A stretch of 64,000 nt of DNA, from assembly GCA_030062745.1 (NCBI GenBank), contig CP099840.1:18155718-18219717 (forward strand), written 5' to 3'. The translations under genes were made by a program, and so were the position numbers. The notes beneath the pieces were generated by a model. The model saw only the letters and a list, made by a program, of their open reading frames with translations. It searched no databases and was not told the DNA's origin. Below are positions 1 to 12,304 of the stretch, piece after piece. This DNA comes from Capitulum mitella (taxonomy: Eukaryota; Arthropoda; Thecostraca; Pollicipedomorpha; Pollicipedidae). Numbering within the stretch: position 1 is the first letter of the stretch; each line of letters begins with the position of its first letter.

Positions 1-515
1 TCTAATGGGAGAGCACAAACCACGCATGCGATGCCGGGCCCCATAGCTCGTACGCCTCTGATGCTGCCATTGGGAACTGAATTCTTGGAGAAAAATCGGG
101 CGTGGTTTGGTTGGCGCGGCGAACTCAGCATTCTTCAAGGTCGCCAACCCGCCCGGCAGGCCTGGCTCTGGCCTGCGCGGGAATTGGAAAATAAGTTGTT
201 TTCGCGTTCCATCCTTCGCCGGTCGTTGGTTTGCCGAGCAGGCCCCCGGGATCGAGACCGTAATCTCAAGCGCATTGCCTGGTGCTGGGCCAAGTGTTGC
301 GGACAGAGCACGATGAAACAGTGTTTCCATTCTTCAGTTAGAGTGGGTAAAGGGGGATGAGAACGAGAAGATACCGTCTCCATGGCATATCATCAATAAT
401 GACGTTAGCGATAACAATGACAGCGAGACAAAGACTATGTGGAATTCAACAGCCAACCACCTGCCGCACAATGGCATGGCATGGCATATTCAGTAGAGGT
501 TAAGCTTGAGCTTTT
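1..515. other. Intergenic segment, nothing recognised
   Basis: Both strands were read. The short overlapping open frames here have no recognisable domain and look like chance. The only structure seen is a small GGCAT tandem run near 472-486, just before the TTAA site of the first transposon. Confidence 0.5.
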
Positions 516-519
516 TTAA

Positions 520-1737
520 CCCTATTCCCGGAGGGCTAGACGGTATGGTCGACTCCCGGCAGGGGGGGGGGGGCGGATTCGGCCCCTCCCTGAGATCTCG
601 AGAACTACTTGTCCGATTTCATCGCAACAAACGGCAATCGATTTGCCGTGACGTGAACAACATTTTTATACAAAGAAATCTTCAAAATTGTGAAATCTGT
701 GGATACAGGGGGGGGGGGCAAAATGTCAAAATGGGGGGTACTTTTGGACTTCTTATAATTCCGTTGTTTATTGACCGATTTCAATGAAACTGGCATGAAT
801 CGAGAGATTCTGGATAGGGCTTTTACCATGGGTACACAAATCTGAAATTTTGAGAAAATTCATGGGCGTTCACAGGGTTTCAAAAATAGGAGGATTAATT
901 TTTTAACAACTGAATGAACAAAAGAGGCAAAAAACACTTTTTTGGCTTCTGCTAGTCATGCTATGCTAAAGAAGTACAAATCACATAACAATGTTTGTAT
1001 AATGTTAGCATAGGCGGTGTCAGGGACATGAAAAAGGGGGAACTGTCATGGTCACACGTTCTTCAGATCAACTTGTGACCTTTGACCTTAAATGATCTCC
1101 AGTGACCCTGGGGTCACTTGGAATGATCTGGTGTGCACTAAATATTATCTGTAAACGTTTTCAATCATTTTAATTTACTTTACTTCAATAATTTCATTTT
1201 ATGGGTATTGCAATATAGGGTATGCGCACTGACATTTTAGGTCATAGCTCCGTGACCCGACCTGACATCAAGCTGAAACTGGGTACACAAGTAGAGGGTA
1301 CCTTTCTACGTCATAGGTATTCTGGGTTTGACATTTGAAAAAACAGCGCCGAAATCATTGGAATAAAACCAAATTTCGACTTTTGACCTTGACCTGACCT
1401 TGCAAAGTGACGTCAGATCAACAAAATTATATCTGCACACTGCCCAACTATTTAGCTATATATCCATATAATGTTTTAAGTTCTATCTTAAAAACGCTGT
1501 TTTTGGCAGACATTTTCCTTTTACTCTCAACATGGTCAAAAATGGCCTGAGATGCCTCCCAAAAACGTTGCCTGGCTCCGCCCCTGAGCAAAAAAGAATT
1601 TTGAAATTTTGTCATGGCACGTAGAAAGAATAGCTGGGAAAAGTGACCAAGTTTCGTGAAGCTGCGTTAAAAAGCCTGGAATTGTCAACCAAAAAACCCA
1701 AGGGGGGCCGATTCAGCTCCCCCTGCCGGGAATAGGG
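520..1737 (+). mobile_element. Non-autonomous TTAA element, family 1, copy 1 (piggyBac-type ends)
   Basis: A 1218-bp element flanked by TTAA on both sides (516-519 and 1738-1741). Its ends are inverted: the left reads CCCTATTCCCGG and the right reads CCGGGAATAGGG. CCC...GGG ends at a TTAA target are the hallmark of piggyBac-type transposons (established knowledge). There is no transposase ORF, so it must be mobilised in trans (inference). Just inside each end lies a G-run followed by a short core and a C-run that can pair. The same sequence recurs at 34022-35233 and 53657-54850 in the opposite orientation and as a stub at 60468. The open frames 506-787 and 605-829 are only translations of this repeat. 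Confidence 0.85.
1076..1088 (-). promoter_or_regulatory. DR1 hexamer pair (nuclear-receptor-like) inside TTAA family 1 copy 1
   Basis: On the plus strand this reads TGACCT T TGACCT, i.e. AGGTCA A AGGTCA on the minus strand, an exact one-spaced direct repeat of the type bound by RXR/USP- and HNF4-class nuclear receptors. The same 13 bases are intact in the other two full copies. Binding is inferred, not shown. A second TGACCT cluster lies at about 1383-1401 in the same element. Confidence 0.4.
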
Positions 1738-1741
1738 TTAA

Positions 1742-3400
1742 AGTGTGTTTCTCAAACATTCACTGTCAGAGCCTTCTACAGAAATACATAAGTTTCTACA
1801 GAAGCAGAGATCCCAAGCTGGTTGGCATAACGTTTTCAGACTCTTTCCTGGCCTGTCAGAATTTGTCTGTACTCATCAGACGTGAGCCGTCTGTTGTGTG
1901 TCAACCTGTGAGCCGTGTCGCGAAAATGTAGCATATGTTTTCCTGTCGCTTGAAATGTTCTGTAGATCGCTTTTATCAGTCTGCATGGAACCAGTCTGTT
2001 GTGCATCCACACTGCGTGTCTGTGACCTGCCTCGGTTAACGCCGCACGGACTGCATTTCTCTTCGCCCCAGAAGACGACGAGAATGAGCTACTGTGCGCG
2101 TTCAGCGTTGCCTCCGTGCTACGGATTTGGATACGGAAGGTTGACCTGTTCGTGACTGATTTCGGAGATTCGGAATTAGTTCGAGCGGCGGCAAGCAAAG
2201 CTGGACGAGCCCCTGCATGTCGCTCGTGACAGTGGCCCAAAGATCTGGAGATGAATTTTGAAACTCTGAACGGAGGCTGAATGCATGATATTTGAGATGG
2301 CTGTTTTGTCTGCACATGGCGCGTTTCTTATGAGTATAGACGGAGTGTGATGGCCGATCGAAATTTATTTTCAGGGTCTTGCTTGACAAGGAACACTTTG
2401 GCACTATTGTTATATTCGAATTTGGTTTTTCTCTTTATCAGTGATAGTTTGGTCCTGCTCGTTGGCGGAATTAAAAAACCTTCGAAAATTTGGAATGAGC
2501 TCTCCCGTCCTTGATATGAGTGAACCTCCTTCACCAGTCTGTTCGCGCTTTTGGCCGAACATTCCGATCCGCGGGGTTTTGGGTAAAAGCGGTGGTGGGA
2601 GGGGATTTTCCATGAGGTGTTTTTATAAGGAGGTTTGGTCCATTTCCGACGCTCTCTATCCATATCCGAACGAAATTCGAATCAAAGGAAAAATCTATTT
2701 GTCTCCGATTCATTTAGTAAAAATGCTGATTTTGAAACATCATATTTCTGTGCATTAAGCAACAAACAATTTAAGCCATTCATTGCTAATTTTTTAGTGC
2801 AAATAACACATTAAACCTTTTTCTTCGCGTTTTAATACCGAAGCAAAATTCTGGATGGCCACCACAGCTTTGAGAGTAAACTAAGATATACAAGAATATA
2901 TTAGTTTTGGTCAGCGAAAAACATGCTAAAAAGTTTGCATAATATCCTTAACACATATCTATAAAGAAAGAGAGCAATGACACATATTATACCAGTTTGT
3001 CGCCCTGAATATGGACAAAAACCAAAGGGCGTGTTTCCTGAAACATATCCAAATCGGGATGGTGCAAACTGCACACCACACAAACAAAATGAGTCTCAGT
3101 CATCAGTTCACAACATTCTTCTTAAAAAAATCACTCACCCCGGCCAATGCTGCAGATAAAGTGTCTAAAACTGTACTTCTTTCTTCACAAAATCAACGTA
3201 AATGACCTCTTAGTCTACTCAGACTCGCGAAACAACAACAGAACAACGTCATTGCCAATGCAAGCAAGTTCGTTTTTTTCTGCTTCATGATCGCCAACTA
3301 TCAAAATTGGCAACAACTTTATCAATTTATTTAGTAATTTTCGGGTGGGTAATTCGAATTGTTCACGTTCCGTCACTATTCCAAGTATTTTGAACATTTG
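1742..3400. other. Intergenic segment without a supported gene
   Basis: Overlapping frames on both strands reach 159 codons (1836-2315, minus), but none shows a known motif, a codon pattern like the GC-rich genes of this window, or a convincing start. AT-rich and unassigned from about 2700 to 3400. Confidence 0.4.
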
Positions 3401-3589
3401 CAGAACTTTTTTTGGTATGGTTTATTATTTTATGTTATCCTCTATGTATTAAAAACCAAAACGTCTGCTGCGACCGTCAGAGTTCGGTTTTAGCGGGCTC
3501 GTGTGCAGAAGCTATGGGTCGCACGTGGCTGGAACTTGGCCGCGTCAGAGGTTTGGCGGCACAATGCATTATGGAAGATTTTCACATTT

Positions 3590-5890
3590 CGGCCGGCACC
3601 GGACGTCCCGTGGCAAGTGCGGGAGTGCCCCATAGGGTTTGCACGAGTTTCCGGCAAAACGGGTCAAACGCCGACGCCGGCCGCAACGGTTCGCTTCCCG
3701 GCTTTTTATCTCGCCAACGGCGGGTCGAACCGACACGAAACCGTGTGCGTTCGACGCAGAATCGAATGGACAATCGCATCGTGTGTAACGTCATGTGTAA
3801 TCATAATCATCGTTTGTAACGCCACAAGTGTCACGTGGCACGTGCCGGCCGCGGAAACGCGGAAAATGGCCGTTTTGCAGCTTTTGTGAAAGAGGGTACG
3901 GCTAAATTAAACCGTTCACCGTGGTTATTCGGTGACTTTGCCACATTATGACCCGAGGTACCGACCCGAAATCATGCCGAGGGGTCGACCTCGTGTGCCG
4001 GACGGGATAGCCATGGCACGTACTCAAATGAAAAATCTTGGAAATTTTCCCATCGATTGTCTTAACACTGCCATGTGAAAGGTATGCAAGCTCATTTTCG
4101 GGCTGAAATTCATTGACAGCCGATAGCCCACTATTTTGCAGTTCCGATGGTACCATCCACTAATCTCGTGTCCGGAAAGACTGAGCTATCGCGCAAAACG
4201 TGAACGGGTGCAGACCGTGGTTTCGGCCGTTTTTCCCGTGCGCCGACAGAGCGGCCAGCGTTGCAGGCCTTCCCCGTTCTGAAGTGCCAAAATCGCGCGA
4301 CCGCGGTGGCGCAGTGCGTCGGGACGCGGACGCAGTTTTAGACGAGATGGCACTGGTTCGAAACCGGATGGCCGTGCCACTTTTGCTGCCACTCTTCTGT
4401 GAACGGAACAGCTGTCATCACGAACTAAAATGAAATGATTATATCGTGCTGTGTTTGAAGCGGGGTTGAATTTCGGCACTTCAAACGTTTCAAAATCAGT
4501 GTCACTGGACATCTACGTAGTAGTACATTTCGTCACCGGTAGTTAGAACTGCACCAAAACCGACGATCAAGGCCGCAGGCGGACCCGTTGAACGTTCCTA
4601 ATCGGGCCAACGATGGTCGCACCAAGACGATACCGGGTTCGTTCGACACAAAATCGTAAGGTGAGTCGTATCATGTGAGAAAATGTGCATTGGCACCAAC
4701 ACGTGTCATGAGCCGGCCACGGAGACACTAAAGATGGCCGTTTGAAAGCTTACGATATGCGCTACGTATAAATTAATCCGGCAATTATAACGAACCCACC
4801 GTACGCGTAGTTTATCCAGGGAAAATGAATATTCAAAGACAGATCTGTTTTTCCATTTTCAAGCTGAATCAAAGTAATTAATAATACAGCTGTGCCTAAT
4901 TGAAGATGGTACTGAGACCATTTCCAAGTCCCAGCAAAACGCTCTGCACCACGCCCCGGCCGCGGTCAAGGTCAGGCTGCTTTCGCCCCGGGGCGCTGCC
5001 CCAGGCAACCGGCTGGCAGCCAATCGGAGGACGGTTCAGAACGGCCCCGACACCACACGCAGTCCTCCATTTGGAACATGGCATAGCACGCTGAAAATGG
5101 CGCTTGGAGAATGTACACAGTTCCTGTGCGATTGTGTTCTGGTTGATCGATGACGTCTGCAACTGCAAGGGCTATTTAAAAATGCCTGCGAAAGTACATG
5201 TTGCCAAATTGTTTTCGGCTATTGTTCAGTTGTCATTTTGCGCCACCATCAGCCGCCTGACGAACGTGATTGACAGGCAGCGTCATTATTAAACGATGCT
5301 GGCGTGCTGCTGTGAAAATTCTAGCGAGACTACATTGACAATATCTTTTGCAAAAAATCGACTCCGTTTGTTCCCAGTAAAGTGACCACAGAAATACCAC
5401 CGAAAAAACTGCTACCGACGGAGAGCCCGTTTTTTGCCGTTCCGATGGTGCTAAACATTAAGCAGAAGTGCCGTCCGTCCCGGCGATGCGACGCCACATG
5501 AGCCCATGCAGAACGCCATGTCGCTAAATTTTAGGCGACCTCGAGACGCTCGGCAACCGCCGACACGCCACCCTTCCCTACGCTTAATATCACTAACCGT
5601 GAGTCGTACGGAGACGAAACCTGGTCCGTTCGACAGAAAATCGATTGGAGAACAGTAGCATGGAACACACGGCGCACGGCGATCGGCACGTGGCGCGCAT
5701 TGGCCACGGGAACACTAAAAAAAACGTTTTGCAAGCTTTACGAAATGGGGCATGTCTAAATTCAACCGCTAATTACGACGCCTCGGCAATCCTGTAGCCT
5801 CACGGCAAAAGGCACTGACTGTTCCATAGCGTCGACCTAGTGCGCCGAGCGGGGCAGATGCAGCGCGTTCTCAAAGTGGTGGGAATTTTC
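3590..5890 (+). repeat. Three diverged tandem copies of a ~0.9-1.0 kb unit
   Basis: A marker resembling GTTCGACRCARAATCG appears at about 3749, 4639 and 5628 (spacings about 890 and 990). Downstream of each comes a cacgtg/acgtgtc-rich stretch, then a block resembling GGCCGTTTTGCAGCTT (3865, 4735, 5720), then an AT-rich tail with taaattaa/taaattca. The units are heavily diverged and carry indels, so exact borders are unclear. No coding capacity is evident. Confidence 0.5.
4300..4385 (+). mobile_element. tRNA-like head of a SINE, or a tRNA pseudogene
   Basis: An A-box-like TGGCGCAGTGCG (4307-4318) is followed 37 bases later by an exact B-box, GGTTCGAAACC (4355-4365). These are the two internal RNA polymerase III promoter blocks in the right order and spacing. 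The fold is too disturbed for a working tRNA (no clean acceptor stem found by eye), so a SINE head is the better reading. The body and tail are not delimited. Confidence 0.5.
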
Positions 5891-6249
5891 CGTTATCGTG
5901 TCATTTGTGTTTACACTGGGATTGCGATGACATGGAGTGTGAGGTTGTTGGTGAAATGAAGCAAGGAATGCGATCCTGGGACGGTGCCGGCGTCAGCCAG
6001 ATCAGTCGCTCTCTTAGCGGAAACTTGATTCAAATGCAAAATTCGAACGCGGAAAGAGATTTAAACGCGCGGGGCGGGAAACGGCCAAAAAAGCGGACGC
6101 AGCGTCACGCATGGTCTTTGGGGTTTACATTTGGAGCTAGGGGCCCACTGTATGGGGATACAGGGACGAGCGCGAAGCGCGAAGACTAGGGGGGCCAAGG
6201 CGGCCGACAGGCTGGCTGGTCCCGCTATTATATTATATATAATACGTAT

Positions 6250-6251
6250 CA

Positions 6252-6306
<55 letters not shown>
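6250..6306. repeat. TA microsatellite
   Basis: A near-perfect (TA)n run. Open frames through it on both strands (IYIYIY) are artefacts. Confidence 0.95.
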
Positions 6307-6308
<2 letters not shown>

Positions 6309-6913
6309 CAATTCCCAAAACACATTGCTGCATTAAAGAGGATTTTCTTTCTTCTATCTGACATAACCGTGGGAGGTATGACTAACTGGTAACGTTCGTG
6401 CTTCAGAATTGCCCTTGTTTTGTATGAATGATAGTGGACGACAGGTAATATTTTGGCTGCGCCAATGGGTTTGAGGGATGTAAATCGTCCTGGCATGCAT
6501 TTGCATATCAAGAACATTCTCTATATATGTATGATTAAATATTTGGTAAAAGCCGTTTCATGTGTGACATTCGATTTTATGTCATTTGTATCAACTATAC
6601 TGATTTAAACAAAATGAAGCTGTGGGCATCCATGCCCATTGCTGCCCTCCCGCAAGGATACCAACAACTAAAATGGAATGGCGGGAAAAGCCCACTGTTT
6701 GAAAAAGCCGAACATCGAAAGAACAGACCTGTCGCCCGAAGGCAGTAGCCATTGGAAGCTGTCCCACATTCCGGCGATGGTGTGTGGGTACGGGCGACGC
6801 TGACGTCACGGGCCGGAGGTATCACCTGGGCGTCCGACCCTACCATTCCATGGCGAGACCATCAGCACTGATGGCCGCCGACGGTCGCCGCAGCCGCGAT
6901 GCGGCACGTAAAT
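6307..6913. other. Intergenic segment, nothing recognised
   Basis: Mixed-composition DNA rising to high GC at its right edge, where it meets the 37-bp minisatellite. No recognisable ORF or repeat relative was seen. Confidence 0.4.
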
Positions 6914-7075
6914 CGCAGACGGCGCCGCGGGCGCGGCACGTGACGAAAATCGCAGACGGCGCCGCGGGCGCGGCACGTGACGAAAAACGCAGACGGCCGC
7001 CGCAGCTGCGTGCCACGGCGGCCGTCCGTGCGGTGCCCGGAGCCGCGGCGGCCATGCCCGGAGCCGCGGCCTGAC
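6914..7075. repeat. GC-rich 37-bp minisatellite with CACGTG boxes
   Basis: Units start with CGCAGACGGC at 6914, 6951 and 6988 (37-bp period). The two complete units each contain GGCACGTGACG, an E-box/CACGTG core. It continues into a second short repeat around GCCCGGAGCCGCGG at 7037-7075. Several overlapping frames on both strands stay open simply because the unit is GC-rich. Confidence 0.8.
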
Positions 7076-7208
7076 GTCCACCAGGTTCCAGACACGACGG
7101 CGCGATGGCAAACCCAACGTAAAGGTGACCGCAAAAGCAATGGTACATATAACGTTACGCATGGAAATAAGTGGGGAAATCTAGGATAATACATAAAAAG
7201 AACGGGTA

Positions 7209-7490
7209 TGAAAAAACTCTTTCCATGCGGCGGATTTTGCTTGAAATCCACGTGGGGGGCCGACCCCCTCCCCTACATCTGTCTACTTACTGGACCGATT
7301 TCGACGAAACAGGGTTCAAACGAAAAATTGTCATCTGAACCAACGCTTCGTTCACGCAAAAGCAGCAAAAACGTCAGCGGCGCCTCCAGAAGAGCAGAAA
7401 AGGGACAAAATGCCGATTTTCGTCGGTTGGAACATAATGCTTCATATACTTATTTTGACTTGAACATGAACTTTTTGGGCTTGACATAGA
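7209..7490. mobile_element. Fragment resembling a TTAA-element end
   Basis: Contains GGGGGGCCGACCCCC, a G-run/core/C-run that can pair, followed by ACCGATTTCGACGAAAC. The same order (subterminal palindrome, then an ACCGATT-type phrase) is seen near 63255-63320. No flanking TTAA pair was found, so this is probably a decayed piece. Confidence 0.3.
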
Positions 7491-7930
7491 TCCAAGACAT
7501 AATTGGATGTAATTCTCGAACTGGTGATGGATTCAAGACCTCGAACACGGTGGTAAGTATCTACAAACTTTTGATTTTTTTTTGTTTTTGTTCACCTTAG
7601 CCCCAAGACTCATCTTACCAACTCCAGTGGTTACAGTTCATTAGAAGCATCATTGATGGGTTCAAGAAACCAAAAAAGTGGGTGACTAAACGTAGATATG
7701 TTGTACAGATAAAACCAAACCATTGTTGTTATTTGCTTCTTTCTTCCCGTATTTTCCCCGCATCTGCCCTTGCTCATGCTTATGCATGTGTGCCTTTGCT
7801 AATGTTTATGCACGAATGGGTATATTTTCCCTCTGTACTTTCCAGAAGCATCACTATTAGGCTGAAATCAATGCTTTAAGTTCATGTGAATTAAAATCTA
7901 AGCTTCCAGGCTTATGCATGTGGTTAGCCT

Positions 7931-9450
7931 TTAACTGGGCCAGCCCTGGAATCCAACTTAGCCGGTCGGGGAGTGGTCATGAAAACCTCCCAAGTTTTCG
8001 AGAACTGTTAGTCCAAGAGACAAGTAAAACGCCGTTTGAAAGACCTGTCAGAATTAGAAGAAAACAGCCAGATGTAATCCAATCAGGTCAGTACTGAGGT
8101 CGCCAGAGGCCACGTTAGTCAAATCACCTTGGGCGAAAAACTGCGATTATCAAGCCGTTTACATATTTCCAAAGAGGTCAGATATAAAAGGAAGGGCTGA
8201 TTTACCTATTTATTGCAGTAAAAAAACCACTCGAGATCAAATGCGGCAATTTCACACGAGTTTTATGATGACATGAAATCGATGAAGAATTTCGTGTTTT
8301 TGTCAGAGCAGGAACCACGTTTTTTCCTCATCGCAAAAGATTGCGTTTTGGCTGGATCATGCCGGAAATTTATGTAGAATACATATCAAGTATGCAACTA
8401 CCACATTCAGGTCAAACAAGGTCAACCTAAGATAGAAATCTGACGTTGATAAGTCGGGAGTTTCTGGTATCTGTCGTATCATCTGCCGCATTTCCATTGA
8501 TTAATCTCGACATAACAAAAAATCATGCAGGAACGGTTCATGTCATATCCGTCCTACATCACGAAAACTATGTCCCAGAACATTTTCCTTACGTACGTCA
8601 CTCGGACATCGGGCGGCGGGCGTGGCAGCAGTGTAACATCCTAATACGTAACAGTAAGCTATTTTGGCTTTCCGTTATAGTAATATAGTAATTCCGTTAC
8701 ATTTTAGCGACATCAAAGGTTTTTATTTCGGCGACCAAAATAGAGTCCTGGGAATGAAGCTGTTTTGAGGGAAGGCATGGCTATAATTCGTGTTCTTTGT
8801 GATCACACAAAGTGCGTTCGCATTGAAAACAAACATAAAATTTCAAAAGGTCAAATTAGGTCAGCCTGGGTCAAATGGGATCGGTTCACCATTGGAAAAT
8901 AAGTTCTCACCATACATTAGTGTTACGAAGCACATATGACTACCAATAAACATTTCAGAACTGTAAATCGAAGAACTCTACTCGGTTGCAGGTCTGAAAA
9001 TTCGGTAGGAAACATGACCTGACCTCAGGCCACGGATTAAGAGATAAAATTACCTCTGCAAATGACGTGAGAAACACCAGAGTGCATACCTAAGCTCGAA
9101 AACCGTCAAACCAGTCCCACAACAACGTAAAATAGGCCGAAAGTTTAGGCGACATAAGATTAGTGACATGAACATTTCCGGAAAACTCGTGGTAGTTTTT
9201 CATGTCTATCAATCATGTTAACTGTTACATTTCAAAAAATATTTCTCCACTTGCATTTTTTGGAACACGACCTGTCCTAGATCATTGACCTAAGGAAACA
9301 GTAAGTTTAAAATTTGACAGAGGGTGCAAATATGATAGAAGGAAATGTACGTTAAGTTTCGTGTCCCTGCGCCTTTTCTTTGTTTTTTGTTTTGTTTTGG
9401 TTACCCTCAGAAAACCCAACGGGGGTTCATGACCCCTCCAACTGGCGAGG
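7931..9450. mobile_element. Candidate third repeat element with GGTCATGA inverted ends
   Basis: The left side (about 7955-7990) and the reverse complement of the right side (about 9418-9446) share a pattern like GCCRGTYGG followed by GGTCATGA and a CCTCCC/CCCCCG run, suggesting degenerate inverted ends about 1.5 kb apart. TTAA is present at 7931 but no matching TTAA was found on the right. The interior is non-coding and rich in AGGTCA hexamers, like TTAA family 2. Confidence 0.35.
8848..8863 (+). promoter_or_regulatory. Exact DR4 hexamer pair
   Basis: AGGTCA AATT AGGTCA, followed by another GGGTCAAA. DR4 spacing is used by several RXR heterodimers in animals (established). Here it lies inside the candidate repeat 7931-9450, with no gene nearby, so function is unproven. 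Confidence 0.35.
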
Positions 9451-9539
9451 ATGAATCTTCATTTATGGTCCATCGACGTCTGCGAGATATGGCCTTCGTA
9501 CCAATGTAATGCAATGGTATATATATGACGTAAACGGCA

Positions 9540-9561
9540 TACACACACATACACACACACA

Positions 9562-9604
<43 letters not shown>

Positions 9605-9608
9605 ATAC
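9540..9608. repeat. Compound CA/TA microsatellite
   Basis: A CA-rich run (9540-9562) passes into (TA)n (9564-9597) and a short GTAT tail. Confidence 0.95.
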
Positions 9609-10186
9609 ATGAAATGAAAAAGAAAAAAACAAAAATGTTACCTTACGCTCCCGGCAATGTCCAAGCACTTTAGACATTTTGTACACCACGTGGGTGACCA
9701 CTTATCATAATTGTGATAAACGTCATGCATTGACATACCATGGCCAAACACTGTCTTTCAATACTGATATGTTACAGAGACGCCACTTTTAGGAAGTCCG
9801 AGAACCTCTCCTCCCCTACAAGTTGGATCTGAAAAGCCTCATCCACTCCGTTAAGGAGGATATCTTGTATATTTATTCGGTTTTCTAATGATATTTAGTT
9901 TCTAATTTCTTACCTTAAAATGTAATGTTTTTGTGCATATGCCAAATATGCCGTAAAACAAGTATGTCTAAGGCAAATGCAAGGCACATTTTGGGCAAAG
10001 ACAATCAGCTGTTGTGATAAATCACTTGTAGCATGTTCAGAAATTAATACCATAATAAAAGGTTTACCGAATGCAAAAAATTTAAGCAGACAAGTGACAA
10101 AAAATAACCTTTACTTTAGAGGCTGTTCTTTCTGCTGCATATTTTTGGGCATATTGATTGGAGTTGACTTTTTTATGGGGCTTTGT

Positions 10187-10187
<1 letters not shown>

Positions 10188-10238
<51 letters not shown>

Positions 10239-10256
10239 GTCTATATATATGTGTAT
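10188..10256. repeat. TA microsatellite
   Basis: (AT)n from 10188 to about 10238, then an interrupted tail. Confidence 0.95.
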
Positions 10257-10259
10257 AAG

Positions 10260-11790
10260 TTTATTGGAGTTTGTTTTATGGACTTTATTGACTGGACTAA
10301 TTGAGTGCAGCTCATGGTGTTCGAATACCAGTAAGGTACCTCGACTATAAAAATCGCACACTACGCACTCAAAAGAATCGCGATTTAATTAGTTCAAATT
10401 GGATATCCTCGTCGGATACCAGTCGTATTATAGTCCCAAATATATCCGTAATCTACGCCATGTGTATGTTTGATTATGTGGTTAGTGCGCCTCATTTGAC
10501 ACTCCTACATAATCAGCGTTTGACTCTGATGTCCAGCGCTATCTAGCTTGATCTCATCATTACCAAACCGTCCCATGAGTTTCTGATCGGCCAGTGATCA
10601 GGACCTATTTTAACATGTTAATTGTGGGGCAAATGCCCCTGTCCTACACTTTACCTTCCCCCCGGTCAAGGGCCTTTGCCCAAGCAAAAAAAAAAAAACA
10701 GCCAGGAGTAGCGCAACAACAGCTGTGATCTCTTTCTGGCTTAACCAGGAATGTTTACCTTGAGTTGCTTGTGTTAAAGTTGCTAAACTTGAGTTGCAAG
10801 TGAGGTTCCCACGAACTAACATCCTCTCGACGAATGGTGTTTTGAACCATGGAGTAATTTGGGACCATATTTGGAAGCATCACTATATCGTAAGCATGGC
10901 AGACGAATTAGTGAACGGTGGTGAGCGTCACTGGTAATTGGTACGTCTCAATTGTCTCCATGTCTCGTGTCGTCTAGTCTCGACTAGATGCCGCAATTGT
11001 CTCGTGGGTGGCCGAGGCGTTTCAATTTTTTTGTAAGCGCGTTCAAGCTGAAAAACAGGCGACCTTGTCTGACACCTTAAAACGCAAAAAAACTGAAGGG
11101 TGATCTGGTAGTCAAGGGCGGCTTTGCTATCGTGAGATAATGTTAATATGAGTGCGGTGACAGTTCGTCAGTGCTGTAGTCGTCATCCTGATGTGGCTAA
11201 ATCCGAGTTTTAAGTGAGTTACCCATTCGTATAATAAAACCGTCACTCTCCCCGTTTCCTGTGCATGATTTCGAGCATCCCTTGTGCATATTTCCTCTGC
11301 TTCATCAACATGACATAAACCAGCCTGCAGATCATGACAAGTGTTGACAGTATGCCAGTGAATTATTTTAACCTGAGGTGTCTTTTTATTTTGGCGGCCG
11401 ATATTCTGGAAATGGAGCGTTGCCCTGCATTGAACCAGTTTTTACACTTTTGGGTAGGGATACATAACAAATTGGCTAAAACTTGGTGACATTGTATTTT
11501 TGGGGGTAGATTAAATCGACTGAAGCTATTCCGAACAGGCAACTTGCTGTCCCAGAAAGCGAAGGAGAAAAAATCGAAAATGTCACCAATAACTCGTCAA
11601 CATCTTCGTCATCGTTTCCAGACTGTGGCATAATTATAACAACTTTGAAACACCAAGTCTAACTATGCGTAACCCACGGCAACCCATGGTGCCGGTCTGG
11701 TAATTTCCCGCGCGTTCTTAGACTCCGGGGTATCTGGAGACCGTCAGTGGCGACCTGCGTCAAAGCTGAAAGCATTTTTTAGAGGAAGCG
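10260..11790. other. Intergenic segment without a supported gene
   Basis: Only short unrelated open frames; no family recognised. Its right end may include the undetected 5' part of the retrotransposon relic that follows. Confidence 0.4.
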
Positions 11791-12257
11791 TGTGCCACTA
11801 TGGCGTGCACCACGACAACAAGCCGAGCTTTGGTTGATCGGTACTCCGGTCGAATCAATGCTAGGAAACAAACCGCCTACGTGGGGAAAAGTGCTGCAGC
11901 GATATTTTCAGCCTTACCTTGCAGATAAGCGTCACCAAAGGGCGGTCGAAACACACACCGTCCGCGAAGAACTGAGGATGCGAAACAAAACCAGCATTCC
12001 CATTGCAGCAGAGCGGAACGTGATACCGAAGCTGAACGGGACGCTTGACAGATACCGGCTGTCATCAATGGCAAATGCAGCAGGTCCGCCCGGGAAATGG
12101 AGAAAGAAGAGTTTAAGGCGGCCTCAAAGACCTGTTTGAAACTGACCATATAGGCACCATTAAGATCGCCAGAATCTAAGCTGACTTCCTTCAGACCCAA
12201 CAGGAGCCAGGCCCTGAGGCTTCATGGTGGCGAATATAGGTTTCTTTCTGGGAAATT

Positions 12258-12297
12258 CCCATTGGTACTTCAATGATCCCATTGGTACTTCAATGAC
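12258..12297 (+). repeat. 20-bp perfect-but-one tandem duplication
   Basis: The unit CCCATTGGTACTTCAATGAT (12258-12277) is repeated at 12278-12297 with the last base changed to C. It lies inside the retrotransposon relic and adds 20 bases, breaking any frame through it. Confidence 0.9.
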
Positions 12298-12304
12298 CTC
12301 AGTT

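Noticed and set aside
605..829. Frame conserved between 605-829 and 54561-54770
   Set aside because: Conserved because both lie in copies of TTAA family 1; other copies break the frame.
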